A stretch of DNA of 64,000 nt from Sphingomonas liriopis (GCF_024211255.1 NZ_JAMLDY010000003.1:1-64000), one strand, 5' to 3'. Shown: positions 1-16,098, counted from the stretch's first letter. Program-made: numbers and translations. Notes: a model not told the origin generated them from the sequence alone.

Positions 1-41
1 GTTCCCCAGGGAACCGGACGAACCCGATCCGACAGCCGGCC

Positions 42-73
42 GCCGGGGTGGGGGTGGCCACCCCCACCCCGGC
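42..73. repeat. perfect 32-bp GC-rich palindrome
   Basis: Sixteen bases from 42 pair perfectly with the sixteen ending at 73, centred on GGCC at 56-59. It would form a very stable hairpin or cruciform. No T-run follows on either side, so a classical intrinsic terminator is not supported. The gene to its left is outside the window. Confidence 0.8.
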
Positions 74-165
74 TCCGCATCCTACGCGGCAAACCAACTC
101 TACGTCATTCCACTAAGACGAGGACGAACGGTGGAGCGGTGGGTCGCGCCGACCTCCCATTCCGC

Positions 166-273
166 CGTCACCCCGGACTTGTTCCGGGGTCCACCCCTCC
201 TTGCGCGCATAGCTCGAACCTATTGCCGTTACGCTCGCCGCACGGTGGACCCCGGAACAAGTCCGGGGTGACG
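166..273. repeat. dispersed inverted repeat (REP family A, copy 1)
   Basis: Two inverted arms of about 30 bp (166-195 and 244-273), each itself containing an imperfect palindrome of the form CCCCGGA-CTTGT-TCCGGGG, flank a loop of about 48 bp. The same arms occur at 4197-4304 and 38200-38308 with unrelated loop sequence. This is a REPIN-like layout: paired REP arms conserved, loop free to vary. The rest of 1-291 holds no recognisable gene. Confidence 0.85.
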
Positions 274-291
274 AGGGAGCGAGACACCCCC

Positions 292-847
292 CTATCCCGA
301 AAAATCCGCCCCCAGCGATTGCTCCCGCCGGCCCTCGATCTCCGCCAGCCGCTCCTTGAGCTTGGCGGTGACCGTCTCGAACCCGAACTTCCCCAGCACC
401 AGATGCCGGGGCGGGTTGGGCTCCTGCGTCACCGCGATGATCGCCTCGCCCGCGCGCACCGGATCGCCGGGCTGTTTGCCGCTGTAGCCCTTCGTACTCG
501 CCAGCCGCTTCCCCGCCGTCTCGGCATAGTCGGTGATCCGCACCGGCGTCTGCTGGAGCGAACGCCCTGCCCAGTCGGTGCGGAACGGCCCCGGCTCGAC
601 GCAGGTCACCGCGATGCCGAGCGGCCCGACCTCGGCGGCGAGCGCGTCCGACCAGCCCTCGACCGCATGCTTTCGCCAGCGCCAGCGCGTGATCCTGCGC
701 ACCCTCGACCAGATCGGTGACACGATCCGCATCGCGCGCGGTAACGACCACGCGCCAGCCGCGCTGCCGGACCGGCCGGGCGAGGTCGCGGCCGAAGCCG
801 GTGGAACAGCCGGTGACGAACCATACCGGCGAATCGGGAAGCGCCAT
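292..847 (-). pseudogene. short-chain dehydrogenase/reductase, internally deleted
   Basis: The N-terminal part (start at 847) has the classical SDR nucleotide-binding motif TGCSTGFGRDLA and continues to about position 670. The reading frame then changes and resumes at a point matching the middle of SDR proteins (AVEGWSDALAAEVGPLGI, then VEPGPFRTDWAGRSL), running to the stop at 292. Roughly 90-100 residues are missing between the two parts, including the NNAG segment, the catalytic serine and the YxxxK pair. Neither frame alone makes a complete enzyme, so it should be inactive. An assembly error is the alternative. It lies upstream-facing of nothing recognisable; the PilZ gene is on the same strand at 908. 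Confidence 0.8.
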
Positions 848-907
848 GATCGACAGCCTTGCAGGGAGGAATATCCGCTGCAATGCGGCGAGCCGGTGCG
901 GGTTCCG

Positions 908-1408
908 TCAGTTGCCGTCCAGCTTGGCGCCGATCGTCGCGAACGGCCGCGACAACAGGCCGAATACGCCTTCCGCCACGAACACCGCGCTTCCCCCCAG
1001 GACAAGGGCCATTACCACGAACTGGAAACGGGCGGCGAAACGGCGACTGCGCGCCTCGCGCTCGGCGATCGGGACGACGCGCCGTTCGCCGCGCCGATCC
1101 GGCCCGGTCGCGCCGGGTTCGCTGCCCGGCTTGTGCGCCGGCGGCTTGGCGGACACGACGCCGTCGATATCGATGCGGTCCTGCGTCCGGACGCCGAAAT
1201 AGGGGCCCTTCTGCCACACCACCCGGCCGACGATGATATGGTGGATGCGGCGGATCTCGATGATCGTGCCCGTCGGCTGTTCGGTGTCCGCGGTCGCCAG
1301 CAGTCCGCGCGACGACATGTTGTGGATCAGCACGTCGCCCCAGTCCGCGCCCGACCGCATGCGGGCCCTCACCAGCACCTTTCGCCGCGGCTCGCGCTGC
1401 TTCACCAT
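908..1408 (-). CDS. PilZ domain protein with C-terminal membrane segment
   Basis: A 166-residue protein. The PilZ c-di-GMP binding signature is visible: an N-terminal arginine-rich stretch (REPRRKV) and the NMSSRGLL motif corresponding to D/NxSxxG. The C-terminal 40 residues hold one hydrophobic helix (FVVMALVLGGSAVFVAEGVF), so the receptor is probably tethered to the inner membrane. The ATG at 1408 is chosen because the PilZ arginine motif begins a few residues after it; longer starts add only repeat-derived sequence. A diguanylate cyclase lies elsewhere in the window (22242), but the partner of this protein is unknown. Confidence 0.8.
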   Translation of the reverse strand: MVKQREPRRKVLVRARMRSGADWGDVLIHNMSSRGLLATADTEQPTGTIIEIRRIHHIIVGRVVWQKGPYFGVRTQDRIDIDGVVSAKPPAHKPGSEPGATGPDRRGERRVVPIAEREARSRRFAARFQFVVMALVLGGSAVFVAEGVFGLLSRPFATIGAKLDGN

Positions 1409-1502
1409 GAGCGGTACGGACACGCTGGCAGGAGGACCGGAGGCTTCATTCCACCGTCCTGCCCGATCAACGTTAAGAGTCGGTAATTGACCGATCTTGA
1501 CC

Positions 1503-1560
1503 GGTCGCCGTGCACGCGAATGCCGGCGGCCCTCACCGCCGGCACTCGCGTGCATCGACC
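1503..1560. terminator. strong hairpin after the PhoX gene
   Basis: A long interrupted stem joins 1503-1529 to 1536-1560 with a six-base loop, just past the phosphatase stop at 1566 and before the PilZ gene. There is no T-tract, so it may act as a transcript-stabilising hairpin rather than an intrinsic terminator. Confidence 0.5.
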
Positions 1561-1565
1561 GACGG

Positions 1566-4040
1566 TTACAGGCCGACGATGCCGCCGTCCGTCTTGGTGA
1601 TGACGATCGTCGCCGAGCGCGGACGGCCGCTGCCGGTGCCCGTCGCCTGGCTCTGCGGCCAGTTGCTGGTGATGCTGGCGGGGCTGCCATTCTCGCCGGG
1701 ATGCTGGATGTTGACGAAGATCGCGCGGCCGTCCGGCGTCGAATCGATGCCGGTGATCTCGCATTCCTTGGGCCCCACGAGGAAGCGTTTGAGCGTCGTG
1801 CCCGGCGCCTTGCCGATCCGCGTCGTCTGGCTGGCGGTGGCGCCGCCCAGGCTGTTGGTGATCGTACGCGCGGCCCCGTCGCCGACGCTGCCCGGGATCG
1901 CCGCGAGCAGCATGCAGTTGGTGACGTCGGTGTAAGCGCCGTCGTCGGTCTCGATCCACATCAGCGGCGTCCCCTGCCCCGCGACGTTGCTCGGCCGCGC
2001 GAACCACAAGCCGTCGGGCGAGGAGAAGTCGTTGGTCGCGTCGAGATTCGACAGGTTGATGTTGGCGGGGTTGAGGTCGCTGCCCGCGCCGAAGGCGTAG
2101 ATGTCCCAGGTGAAGGTCAGCGATTCGCTGCTGTCGCCGGTCTCGCGGAAGCGGATGATGTGGCCGTTGGCATTGCCGTTGGTGGCGCCGCCGGTGGTCT
2201 TGGGATCGGTATAGGCGCGCGGGTTGGCGGCGTCGGTGGTGGCGACGGTGCGCGACGCATTGTTGGTCAGCGTCAGGTACATTTCGCCGTTGACCGGATT
2301 GACCGCGGTCCATTCGGGGCGGTCCATCCTGGTCGCGCCGAGCGCGTCGCCGGCGAGCCGCGCATGCGTCAGCACGTCGGCCTGGCTGGCGAAGGCATAG
2401 GTCGCGTTGCTCGCGGCCAGCGGCCCCTGCCCGAACACCAATGGCAGCCACTGGCCGCTGCCGTCGGCGTCGAGCTTCGCGACATAGAGCGTTCCGGTGT
2501 CGAGATATTTGTCGCCGATCGCGAGGCGGTTGGTCGCGGTCGCATCCGCCGCCGCCCAGGTCGCCGACGAGACGAACTTGTAGACGTACTCGTTCTGCGC
2601 GTCGTCGCCCATGTAGAAGGCAGGACGGACGCCGGGAACCGTGCGGCCGACGACGCAGCCTTCATGGTTCATGCGGCCGAGCGCGGTGCGCTTGCGCGGG
2701 ACCGAGGCGGCGTCGAACGGGTCGATCTCGACCACCCAGCCGTACTGGTTGGGTTCGTTACGGAAATCCTCGATGCCGTTCGCCGCCTTGGTCGGATCGA
2801 TCGTCGCGTTGAACTTGGCGATGCGCGTGTCCCCGGCGGCCGGCGCGGCGGCCGTCGTCCAGCCGTAATTGCCGGTGCGCTCGCTTAGGCCGTAGCGGGC
2901 GAAGGCGACGGTCGACTTGGCGCCGACCGCGGCGGTGCGGCGCGCGTTGTCGCCGGTGTCGCGGCGGAAATAGCCCGCCCAATTCTCTTCGTTGGTCAGA
3001 TACGTGTTCCACGGCATCGTGCCGTTGGCGCAGTTGTTGATCGTGCCGCGCCCGGCGACGCCGGTCGGCGAATAGGCGGTGAACAGCAGCGAACTGCCCG
3101 CGACCGGCCCCGAGAAGCTGGTCGGCGTGAACGGCGTGATGCGGCGGTTGAGGCTGCCGGTAGCGACGTAGCTCCAGCTGCCGGTGCCGCGCGTGATCTC
3201 GATCACGCTGACGCCGTGGCATTCCATTTCCTTCAGCACCTCGGCAGTCGGGCGGACGCCGCCGCTGCTCGTCGCGCCGTTCGGGTGGAGATAGGCCTGG
3301 GTGATGTTCTCGTGGTTGAGCACCAATAGCCCCCGGCTGCTGTTGCCGGCGTCGGGCGCGTTGCCGCTGGCGGCGAGGCCGAAATAGCTCATGCCGTCGT
3401 GGTGGTCGCCGGCACGCGCCGAATAGGTCGTGTCGGTGCCGTCGTTGGCGAAGGCGCCGACGGTGCCGTTGATCGGATCGCCGAGCCGGTACAGCACGGT
3501 CACCTGATAACCCGACGGCACGGCGACGACGTCGGCGAGGCTCTTGGGCACCGCGGTGAAGTCGAGCGTCGCGGGGGTGACGGTGACGGTCGTGTCGGCG
3601 ACCGAGCGGAGGCCGTCGGTCGAGGTGCTGGTGAACTGGAAGCCGAGCACGGTCGAGGCGGTCACCGCAGGCGCGGTGAAGCTGGCCGTGGTGGTGGCGG
3701 CATTGGCGAGGCTGACTATCGGGCCGCTGGTCTGCGTCCACACGGTCGCGCTGGCGGCGGCGCCCGTCACGGTGCCGTTGAGCGTCACGGTCTTGCCGGT
3801 CGAGGTGGTGACCGCGCCACCCGCGGTGACGGTGGCGGCGCGGCGCGTATCGTCCTTGTCGCAAGCCGTCAGCATCGCGCCCCCGAACACCGCCGCGGTC
3901 ATCGCCGACAACCCGCCGCGCAGCGTCTGCCGCCGCGAATAGCGCGACGCGATCAGGTCGCCGATGTGCGGATTGCCGCTGGTGTTGGTGTCGATGTCGC
4001 CATCGTCGTAGCCGATCGTGGACAGGCTCTGGATCGTCAT
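1566..4040 (-). CDS. PhoX-family (DUF839) Tat-exported phosphatase with Ig/PKD-like domain
   Basis: An 824-residue protein. Residues 35-40 (SRRQTL) followed by a hydrophobic stretch form a twin-arginine signal, with a cysteine (LTACDKDD) suggesting a possible lipobox. Residues about 67-150 are a Thr/Val-rich PKD/K319L-like beta domain (TVTLNGTVTG, VWTQTSGPIVSL). The remainder matches the PhoX/DUF839 propeller: LVLNHENITQAYLHPNG, NEENWAGYF, GRMNHEGCVVG, FVNIQHPGENGSPA. Family members are periplasmic or surface alkaline phosphatases using Ca/Fe cofactors. The start at 4040 is the ATG that places the Tat motif near the N-terminus; upstream in-frame codons read through a REP element. Longer than typical PhoX because of the extra beta domain. 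Confidence 0.85.
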   Translation of the reverse strand: MTIQSLSTIGYDDGDIDTNTSGNPHIGDLIASRYSRRQTLRGGLSAMTAAVFGGAMLTACDKDDTRRAATVTAGGAVTTSTGKTVTLNGTVTGAAASATVWTQTSGPIVSLANAATTTASFTAPAVTASTVLGFQFTSTSTDGLRSVADTTVTVTPATLDFTAVPKSLADVVAVPSGYQVTVLYRLGDPINGTVGAFANDGTDTTYSARAGDHHDGMSYFGLAASGNAPDAGNSSRGLLVLNHENITQAYLHPNGATSSGGVRPTAEVLKEMECHGVSVIEITRGTGSWSYVATGSLNRRITPFTPTSFSGPVAGSSLLFTAYSPTGVAGRGTINNCANGTMPWNTYLTNEENWAGYFRRDTGDNARRTAAVGAKSTVAFARYGLSERTGNYGWTTAAAPAAGDTRIAKFNATIDPTKAANGIEDFRNEPNQYGWVVEIDPFDAASVPRKRTALGRMNHEGCVVGRTVPGVRPAFYMGDDAQNEYVYKFVSSATWAAADATATNRLAIGDKYLDTGTLYVAKLDADGSGQWLPLVFGQGPLAASNATYAFASQADVLTHARLAGDALGATRMDRPEWTAVNPVNGEMYLTLTNNASRTVATTDAANPRAYTDPKTTGGATNGNANGHIIRFRETGDSSESLTFTWDIYAFGAGSDLNPANINLSNLDATNDFSSPDGLWFARPSNVAGQGTPLMWIETDDGAYTDVTNCMLLAAIPGSVGDGAARTITNSLGGATASQTTRIGKAPGTTLKRFLVGPKECEITGIDSTPDGRAIFVNIQHPGENGSPASITSNWPQSQATGTGSGRPRSATIVITKTDGGIVGL

Positions 4041-4196
4041 GCGTGTTCCCCCCGGGTAGGCGGCTACCGCGCCGCGATGCGCCGGCTTTGGCGGGGAAAA
4101 GCGGCAGCGGGGTTGCAGCGGAGTGACGGGGGGATGAAAGCCGCATGACGGAATGAAGTCGGGCGTTGGGGGGTGCTGCGCTTTCCCCAATATATC

Positions 4197-4304
4197 CGTC
4201 ACCCCGGACTTGTTCCGGGGTCCACCGGGCCGCAAGCGTCGCGCTCGTGCCTCCAACCTTGCGCCTCGCCGCAGAGTGGACCCCGGAACAAGTCCGGGGT
4301 GACG
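4197..4304. repeat. dispersed inverted repeat (REP family A, copy 2)
   Basis: Same paired arms as at 166-273, separated by a loop of unrelated sequence. It sits between the divergent PhoX gene and the rplJ leader. Confidence 0.85.
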
Positions 4305-4415
4305 GAGTATGTGAGGCGGTGGCGTACTCCGCATCACCCGCCACCGCCCGCCATTGACTCCACCCCCCGTTCCGCTATGAGCGCGCCCTTGCCGGCGGGT
4401 CCGCCCGCCGTGCAT

Positions 4416-4474
4416 CCGTCCGAGACAGCAGGTGCCGCGGGATTCGCCCCGGCTTAATGTCCTGCCGAGACGGG
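4416..4474 (+). ncRNA. ribosomal protein L10 leader
   Basis: The pattern CCGTC-GAGAC-AGCAGGTG, an internal GC hairpin, CTTAATGT, CCTGCC-GAGACGG matches the conserved L10 leader: outer stem CCGTC/GACGG, inner stem GCAGG/CCTGC, and the unpaired GAGAC and TTAAT elements that form the L10(L12) binding site. It lies 190 bases upstream of rplJ in the right orientation. In this family, excess L10-L12 complex binds its own leader and represses expression. Confidence 0.85.
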
Positions 4475-4551
4475 GACAGGAATTCGAACGATCGGTTCGC
4501 GTCAGCGCGCCAGTCTGCCGCCCTTCACGGGTGCCTTCCCCATCGATGGAC

Positions 4552-4566
4552 AACCCCGGCGGGGTT
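4552..4566 (+). terminator. candidate attenuator in the rplJ leader
   Basis: AACCCC-GGC-GGGGTT followed by a short T-run. It lies downstream of the L10 leader and upstream of rplJ, where a feedback-controlled attenuator would be expected. The stem is short, so it may be conditional or weak. Confidence 0.45.
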
Positions 4567-4620
4567 TTCCCCTCCGGTTTGTAACCGGACACGGCGTTTA
4601 CGCGCCATGTTCATCCGGGT

Positions 4621-4645
4621 CCCATCAAAGTATTACTTTGATGGG
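4621..4645. repeat. 25-bp AT-rich palindrome (copy 1, upstream of rplJ)
   Basis: Twelve-base arms CCCATCAAAGTA and TACTTTGATGGG around a single central T, perfectly symmetrical, with partial GGGT(N)CCC flanks on both sides. It ends 22 bases before the rplJ start codon. An identical copy occurs at 11600-11624 between rpoB and rpoC. It could be a protein operator, an RNA hairpin near the ribosome binding site, or a miniature mobile palindrome. Confidence 0.85.
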
Positions 4646-4667
4646 TGCCCTAAACGTGGAGAATGGC

Positions 4668-5183
4668 ATGGATCGTGCTCAAAAGGCCGCGGCCGTTGCC
4701 GAGTTGAATCGCACCTTTTCCGAAGTCGGCGTGGTAGTCGTTACCCGCAACAACGGAATGACGGTTGCCCAGTCGACCCGACTGCGCAACGCGATGCGGG
4801 ACGCCGGCGCGACCTACAAGGTCTCGAAGAACAAGCTTGCCAAGATCGCACTCGATGGCACCGATTACGGCTCTGTGGGCGACATGCTCACCGGTCCGGT
4901 CGGCCTCGCCACCTCGATCGACCCGGTCGCCGCAGCGAAGGTTGCGGTCGAATTCGCGAAGACGAACGACAAGTTCGAAATCGTGGGCGGTGCGATGGGT
5001 GCGACCGCTCTCGACGTCGCCGGCGTGCAAGCGCTCGCCACCCTGCCCTCGCTGGATGAACTCCGGGCGAAGATCGTCGGCCTCATCGTGGCTCCCGCCA
5101 CGAAGCTCGCGACCATCACCCAGGCTCCCGCGGCGCAGATCGCGCGCGTGCTGTCGGCCTACGCCGAGAAGGAAGCCGCCTGA
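4668..5183 (+). CDS. rplJ: 50S ribosomal protein L10
   Basis: A 171-residue L10 protein, which anchors the L7/L12 dimers to 23S rRNA in the ribosomal stalk. The sequence shows the usual N-terminal RNA-binding domain ([48 protein letters not shown]) and the C-terminal alanine-rich helix that binds L12 ([20 protein letters not shown]). The ATG at 4668 is preceded by GGAG at 4658-4661; an ATG 30 bases earlier lies in the palindrome and is not used by the family. It is cotranscribed with rplL 75 bases downstream and is probably controlled by the L10 leader at 4416. Confidence 0.98.
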   Translation: MDRAQKAAAVAELNRTFSEVGVVVVTRNNGMTVAQSTRLRNAMRDAGATYKVSKNKLAKIALDGTDYGSVGDMLTGPVGLATSIDPVAAAKVAVEFAKTNDKFEIVGGAMGATALDVAGVQALATLPSLDELRAKIVGLIVAPATKLATITQAPAAQIARVLSAYAEKEAA

Positions 5184-5258
5184 CCTTCAGGCGCGCTTGG
5201 ACAAGCGAATTTCAACTGACACTGTGGGGCGCCTGCCCCGACATATGAAGGAAGTACC

Positions 5259-5633
5259 ATGGCAGACCTGAACGCGCTCGTTGAGAGCCTGAGCGAACTG
5301 ACCGTCCTCGAAGCCGCCGAGCTGTCGAAGCTGCTCGAAGAGAAGTGGGGCGTTTCGGCCGCCGCTGCCGTCGCCGCTGCCCCGGCAGCCGGTGGCGCCG
5401 CTGCGCCGGCCGCCGAAGAGAAGACCGAGTTCGACGTGATCCTGACCGGCGACGGTGGCAAGAAGATCAACGTCATCAAGGAAGTCCGCGCGATCACCGG
5501 CCTGGGCCTGACCGAAGCGAAGGCTCTCGTCGAGGGCGCGCCGAAGGCCGTCAAGGAAGGCGTGAACAAGGACGAGGCCGAGAAGGTCAAGAAGCAGCTC
5601 GAAGAAGCCGGCGCGACCGTCGAGCTGAAGTAA
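5259..5633 (+). CDS. rplL: 50S ribosomal protein L7/L12
   Basis: A 124-residue stalk protein that recruits translation factors to the ribosome. The N-terminal dimerisation domain ([28 protein letters not shown]), the Ala/Pro hinge (about residues 30-50) and the C-terminal factor-binding domain ([33 protein letters not shown]) are all present at normal length. A GAAGG-type ribosome binding site precedes the ATG. It is the last gene of the rplJ unit, closed by the terminator at 5751. Confidence 0.99.
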   Translation: MADLNALVESLSELTVLEAAELSKLLEEKWGVSAAAAVAAAPAAGGAAAPAAEEKTEFDVILTGDGGKKINVIKEVRAITGLGLTEAKALVEGAPKAVKEGVNKDEAEKVKKQLEEAGATVELK

Positions 5634-5750
5634 GCCGCAGGATCGGGCCCGCTTGCGCGGCCCCGATCCAAGGCCGGCCGGCGCGGCCATAAGCCGCGTC
5701 CGACGTCATGGGCTTCGCCCATGACCGGCCCGGTTCAAGCGACAAGAGAA

Positions 5751-5785
5751 AGGGCGGCTCCCCGCGAGGGAAGCCGCCCTTTTTC
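5751..5785 (+). terminator. intrinsic terminator of rplJ-rplL
   Basis: Stem AGGGCGGCT / AGCCGCCCT around a short GC loop followed by five Ts. It ends the rplJL transcript, so rpoBC cannot rely on read-through from rplL as in many bacteria. Confidence 0.9.
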
Positions 5786-5811
5786 GTGCGCGAGACCTAC
5801 GCAACTCACGT

Positions 5812-5906
5812 CACCCTCACCCTTCCACGCCTGCGGCGCTCCCTCCCTCTCCCGTCGGGAGAGGGAAAAGACGCCGAAGGCGGCGAAGGGTGAGGGTGCG
5901 CGCGAT
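5812..5906. repeat. dispersed inverted repeat (CTCACCCT family)
   Basis: Outer arms CACCCTCACCCTTC / GAAGGGTGAGGGTG enclose an inner palindrome CCCTCTCCCGTCGGGAGAGGG. Related sequence fills the rpoB-rpoC gap at 11576-11755. Confidence 0.8.
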
Positions 5907-5914
5907 GGCCCTGC

Positions 5915-7048
5915 CTAGCGCTCGATCGCCGTCCCATACGGCCGCACGCCGAGTTGCTCGTGCATCCGCGCCGGCTGGTCGAGCCAGAAGGGCGCGAGCT
6001 TGGCGCTGTCGACGCGCTCGACGCCCACCGCGAACGCCGCGGCGCTCTGGCCCGGAACGTCCGTGCCCACTTCGTAGAGCGCGTTGACCGCGACGACCGG
6101 CACGAACATCGCCCGGCCACCGGCGGCGAGCGGCGCGATGTCGGTACGCGGCAGCGCGACGACGAGGCGGACGCGGCGTTCCTCGCCGGGCGCGAGCGCG
6201 AACGGCGGCGTCGCCGGGCGCACGACCGGTTGCGCGAACAGCGGCGCGACATCGCCCCCCTGCCCCGCCGCGGCGCCGATCAGCGCCGCACCGATGCGGA
6301 TCGCGGCGGCGGGCGCCGACCCATCGTTGCGGACCAGCAGTTCCGCCTCCACCGTCGCGCTGAGCAGGTTCAGGCCGGCCCGCCGCGGCGACAGCGCCAG
6401 CGTCAACCGCCCCCGCTCGCCGACGACCGGCGCGGGATCGGGCAACACTGGCGGCGCGGGCGCGGGCACCGGACGCGGGACGGCGGCGACCGGCACCGGC
6501 TCTTCGCGATCGTCCGTTTCGTCCGGACGGCGGCGACGCCACCACCACAGCCCCGCGCCGCCGGCGATCGCGACGAGCACCGCGCCGATCGTCCAGCCGT
6601 CTCCCCATCCGTTATCCGCCGATGGCGTGGTCGATACCGCTGTCGGTGCCGGTGTCGGCGTCACGACCGGTGCCGGCGCGAGGGTCGGCGTAGCGACGGG
6701 AGTGGTGGTCGCGGTCGGGCTCGGCGCCGGTGTGGCCGTTTCGACCGGCGTCGGCGTCGCCCGTGGGGTCGGGGTTGCCTGCGGGGTCGGCGTCGCCCGT
6801 GGCCGCGGAGTCGCGCTGGCCGCAGGGGTCGGCGTCGCGGTCGGCACTATGACGGGCACCGGCGTCGGTGTCGGCACGGGCGTCGGCCGCGACGACGGCA
6901 GGCTAAAGTTGTCGAGCCCCGGCAGCGTCTGCGGCACCGTCGTATTGCCCGTCTGGGCGGCGGCGGGCAGCGTCGCGGTGCCGGCCAGCAAAAGCGCGAC
7001 CGCGCCGAACCGCGCGCGCGGCGATATGTTCGTCAACCTTGTTCTCAC
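5915..7048 (-). CDS. secreted/membrane protein with long Pro-Thr linker, unknown function
   Basis: A 377-residue protein. Residues 1-31 form a signal peptide ending PAAAQ. Residues about 50-140 are a low-complexity linker of TPTP, ATPTP and PTPAP repeats. A single membrane helix follows (WTIGAVLVAIAGGAGLWWW, then RRRR on the cytoplasmic side by the positive-inside rule), and about 200 residues form a cytoplasmic-side domain without a motif I can name. That domain looks like an alternating beta structure (LTLALSPRRAGLNLL, EAELLVRNDGSAPA, RRVRLVVALP). It lies opposite in orientation between rplL and rpoB, breaking the usual rplJL-rpoBC operon. Function unknown; the gene model is sure, the role is not. 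Confidence 0.75.
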   Translation of the reverse strand: MRTRLTNISPRARFGAVALLLAGTATLPAAAQTGNTTVPQTLPGLDNFSLPSSRPTPVPTPTPVPVIVPTATPTPAASATPRPRATPTPQATPTPRATPTPVETATPAPSPTATTTPVATPTLAPAPVVTPTPAPTAVSTTPSADNGWGDGWTIGAVLVAIAGGAGLWWWRRRRPDETDDREEPVPVAAVPRPVPAPAPPVLPDPAPVVGERGRLTLALSPRRAGLNLLSATVEAELLVRNDGSAPAAAIRIGAALIGAAAGQGGDVAPLFAQPVVRPATPPFALAPGEERRVRLVVALPRTDIAPLAAGGRAMFVPVVAVNALYEVGTDVPGQSAAAFAVGVERVDSAKLAPFWLDQPARMHEQLGVRPYGTAIER

Positions 7049-7184
7049 CCGGAAAGCCTTGCGCGCTCCTGCGTGAACCGTCTACGACCGCCACCCGCGC
7101 TGCGACGAACCGCCCCGTCGCGGCGGCGGGGCGAAGCGGGCGGCGGGCGCAATCGCTGTTGGAGCGGGGCTGGCGCCTGCCCCT

Positions 7185-7213
7185 TTGACAGGAAGCGACG
7201 GCTGTCCTATATC
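7185..7213 (+). promoter_or_regulatory. sigma-70 promoter for rpoBC
   Basis: TTGACA at 7185-7190 and TATATC at 7208-7213 with exactly 17 bases between them, a near-consensus housekeeping promoter. It would give a leader of about 200 nucleotides before rpoB. Confidence 0.75.
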
Positions 7214-7300
7214 GGCGCCTCACCACAGCTTTCGGGACATGATGCGCCGTCGCGCAGCGCATCGTACGAATAGGGGGCTGCGGTTTCATAGACGCTCAAG

Positions 7301-7332
7301 GCCGACGCACGAAGGTTGCGATCGGCTTTTTT
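7301..7332 (+). terminator. candidate attenuator in the rpoB leader
   Basis: GCCGA-C-GCA pairs with TGC-GA-TCGGC around a seven-base loop and is followed by six Ts. Placed between the promoter at 7185 and the rpoB start at 7417, it could lower or control transcription into rpoBC. The remaining bases of 7049-7416 hold no gene. Confidence 0.5.
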
Positions 7333-7416
7333 GCGTCGCTTCTCGCGTCCCGCTCCGGGGGTTCCCGGGCACGACATTCGGCTGACGCCAGCCGCGACTG
7401 AGGGCAGATAACGATC

Positions 7417-11571
<4,155 letters not shown>

Positions 11572-11575
11572 GCCA

Positions 11576-11755
11576 CCACTCTCCCTCTCCCAAAGGGTTC
11601 CCATCAAAGTATTACTTTGATGGGTTCCCTGGGAGAGGGAGGGAGCGGCCGAAGGCCGCGGAAGGGTGAGGGTGATCCGTCACTCGCCCTCACCTTCCCA
11701 CTCGGCTTCGCCGAGCGGGCCCCTTCCTCTCCCAGCGGGAGAGGAGAAAGATTTG
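11576..11755. repeat. repeat-filled rpoB-rpoC spacer
   Basis: The 200-base gap between rpoB and rpoC is made almost entirely of inverted repeats: CCCTCTCCC / GGGAGAGGG around the palindrome at 11600, GCGGCCGAAGGCCGC, and CTCTCCCAGCGGGAGAG near 11730. The family is the same as at 5812-5906. Transcripts across it would be heavily folded. Confidence 0.8.
11600..11624. repeat. 25-bp AT-rich palindrome (copy 2, between rpoB and rpoC)
   Basis: Identical to 4621-4645. Here the 19-base core is flanked by a direct repeat GGGTTCCC (11595-11602 and 11622-11629), and the whole interrupts a CCCTCTCCC / GGGAGAGGG repeat, as if inserted into its loop. Confidence 0.85.
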
Positions 11756-11771
11756 AAAGAGGTTCATCCCC

Positions 11772-16061
<4,290 letters not shown>

Positions 16062-16098
16062 TCCTCCGGTTCGGGTTCAGGCCCGATGAGATGAAGAG

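Noticed and set aside
166..273. CRISPR-like repeats
   Set aside because: Only two arms in inverted orientation with one loop. No direct repeat-spacer series was seen anywhere in the window.
4621..4645. Palindrome as an intrinsic terminator
   Set aside because: No T-run follows and the stem is AT-rich; it also lies between a leader and its gene.
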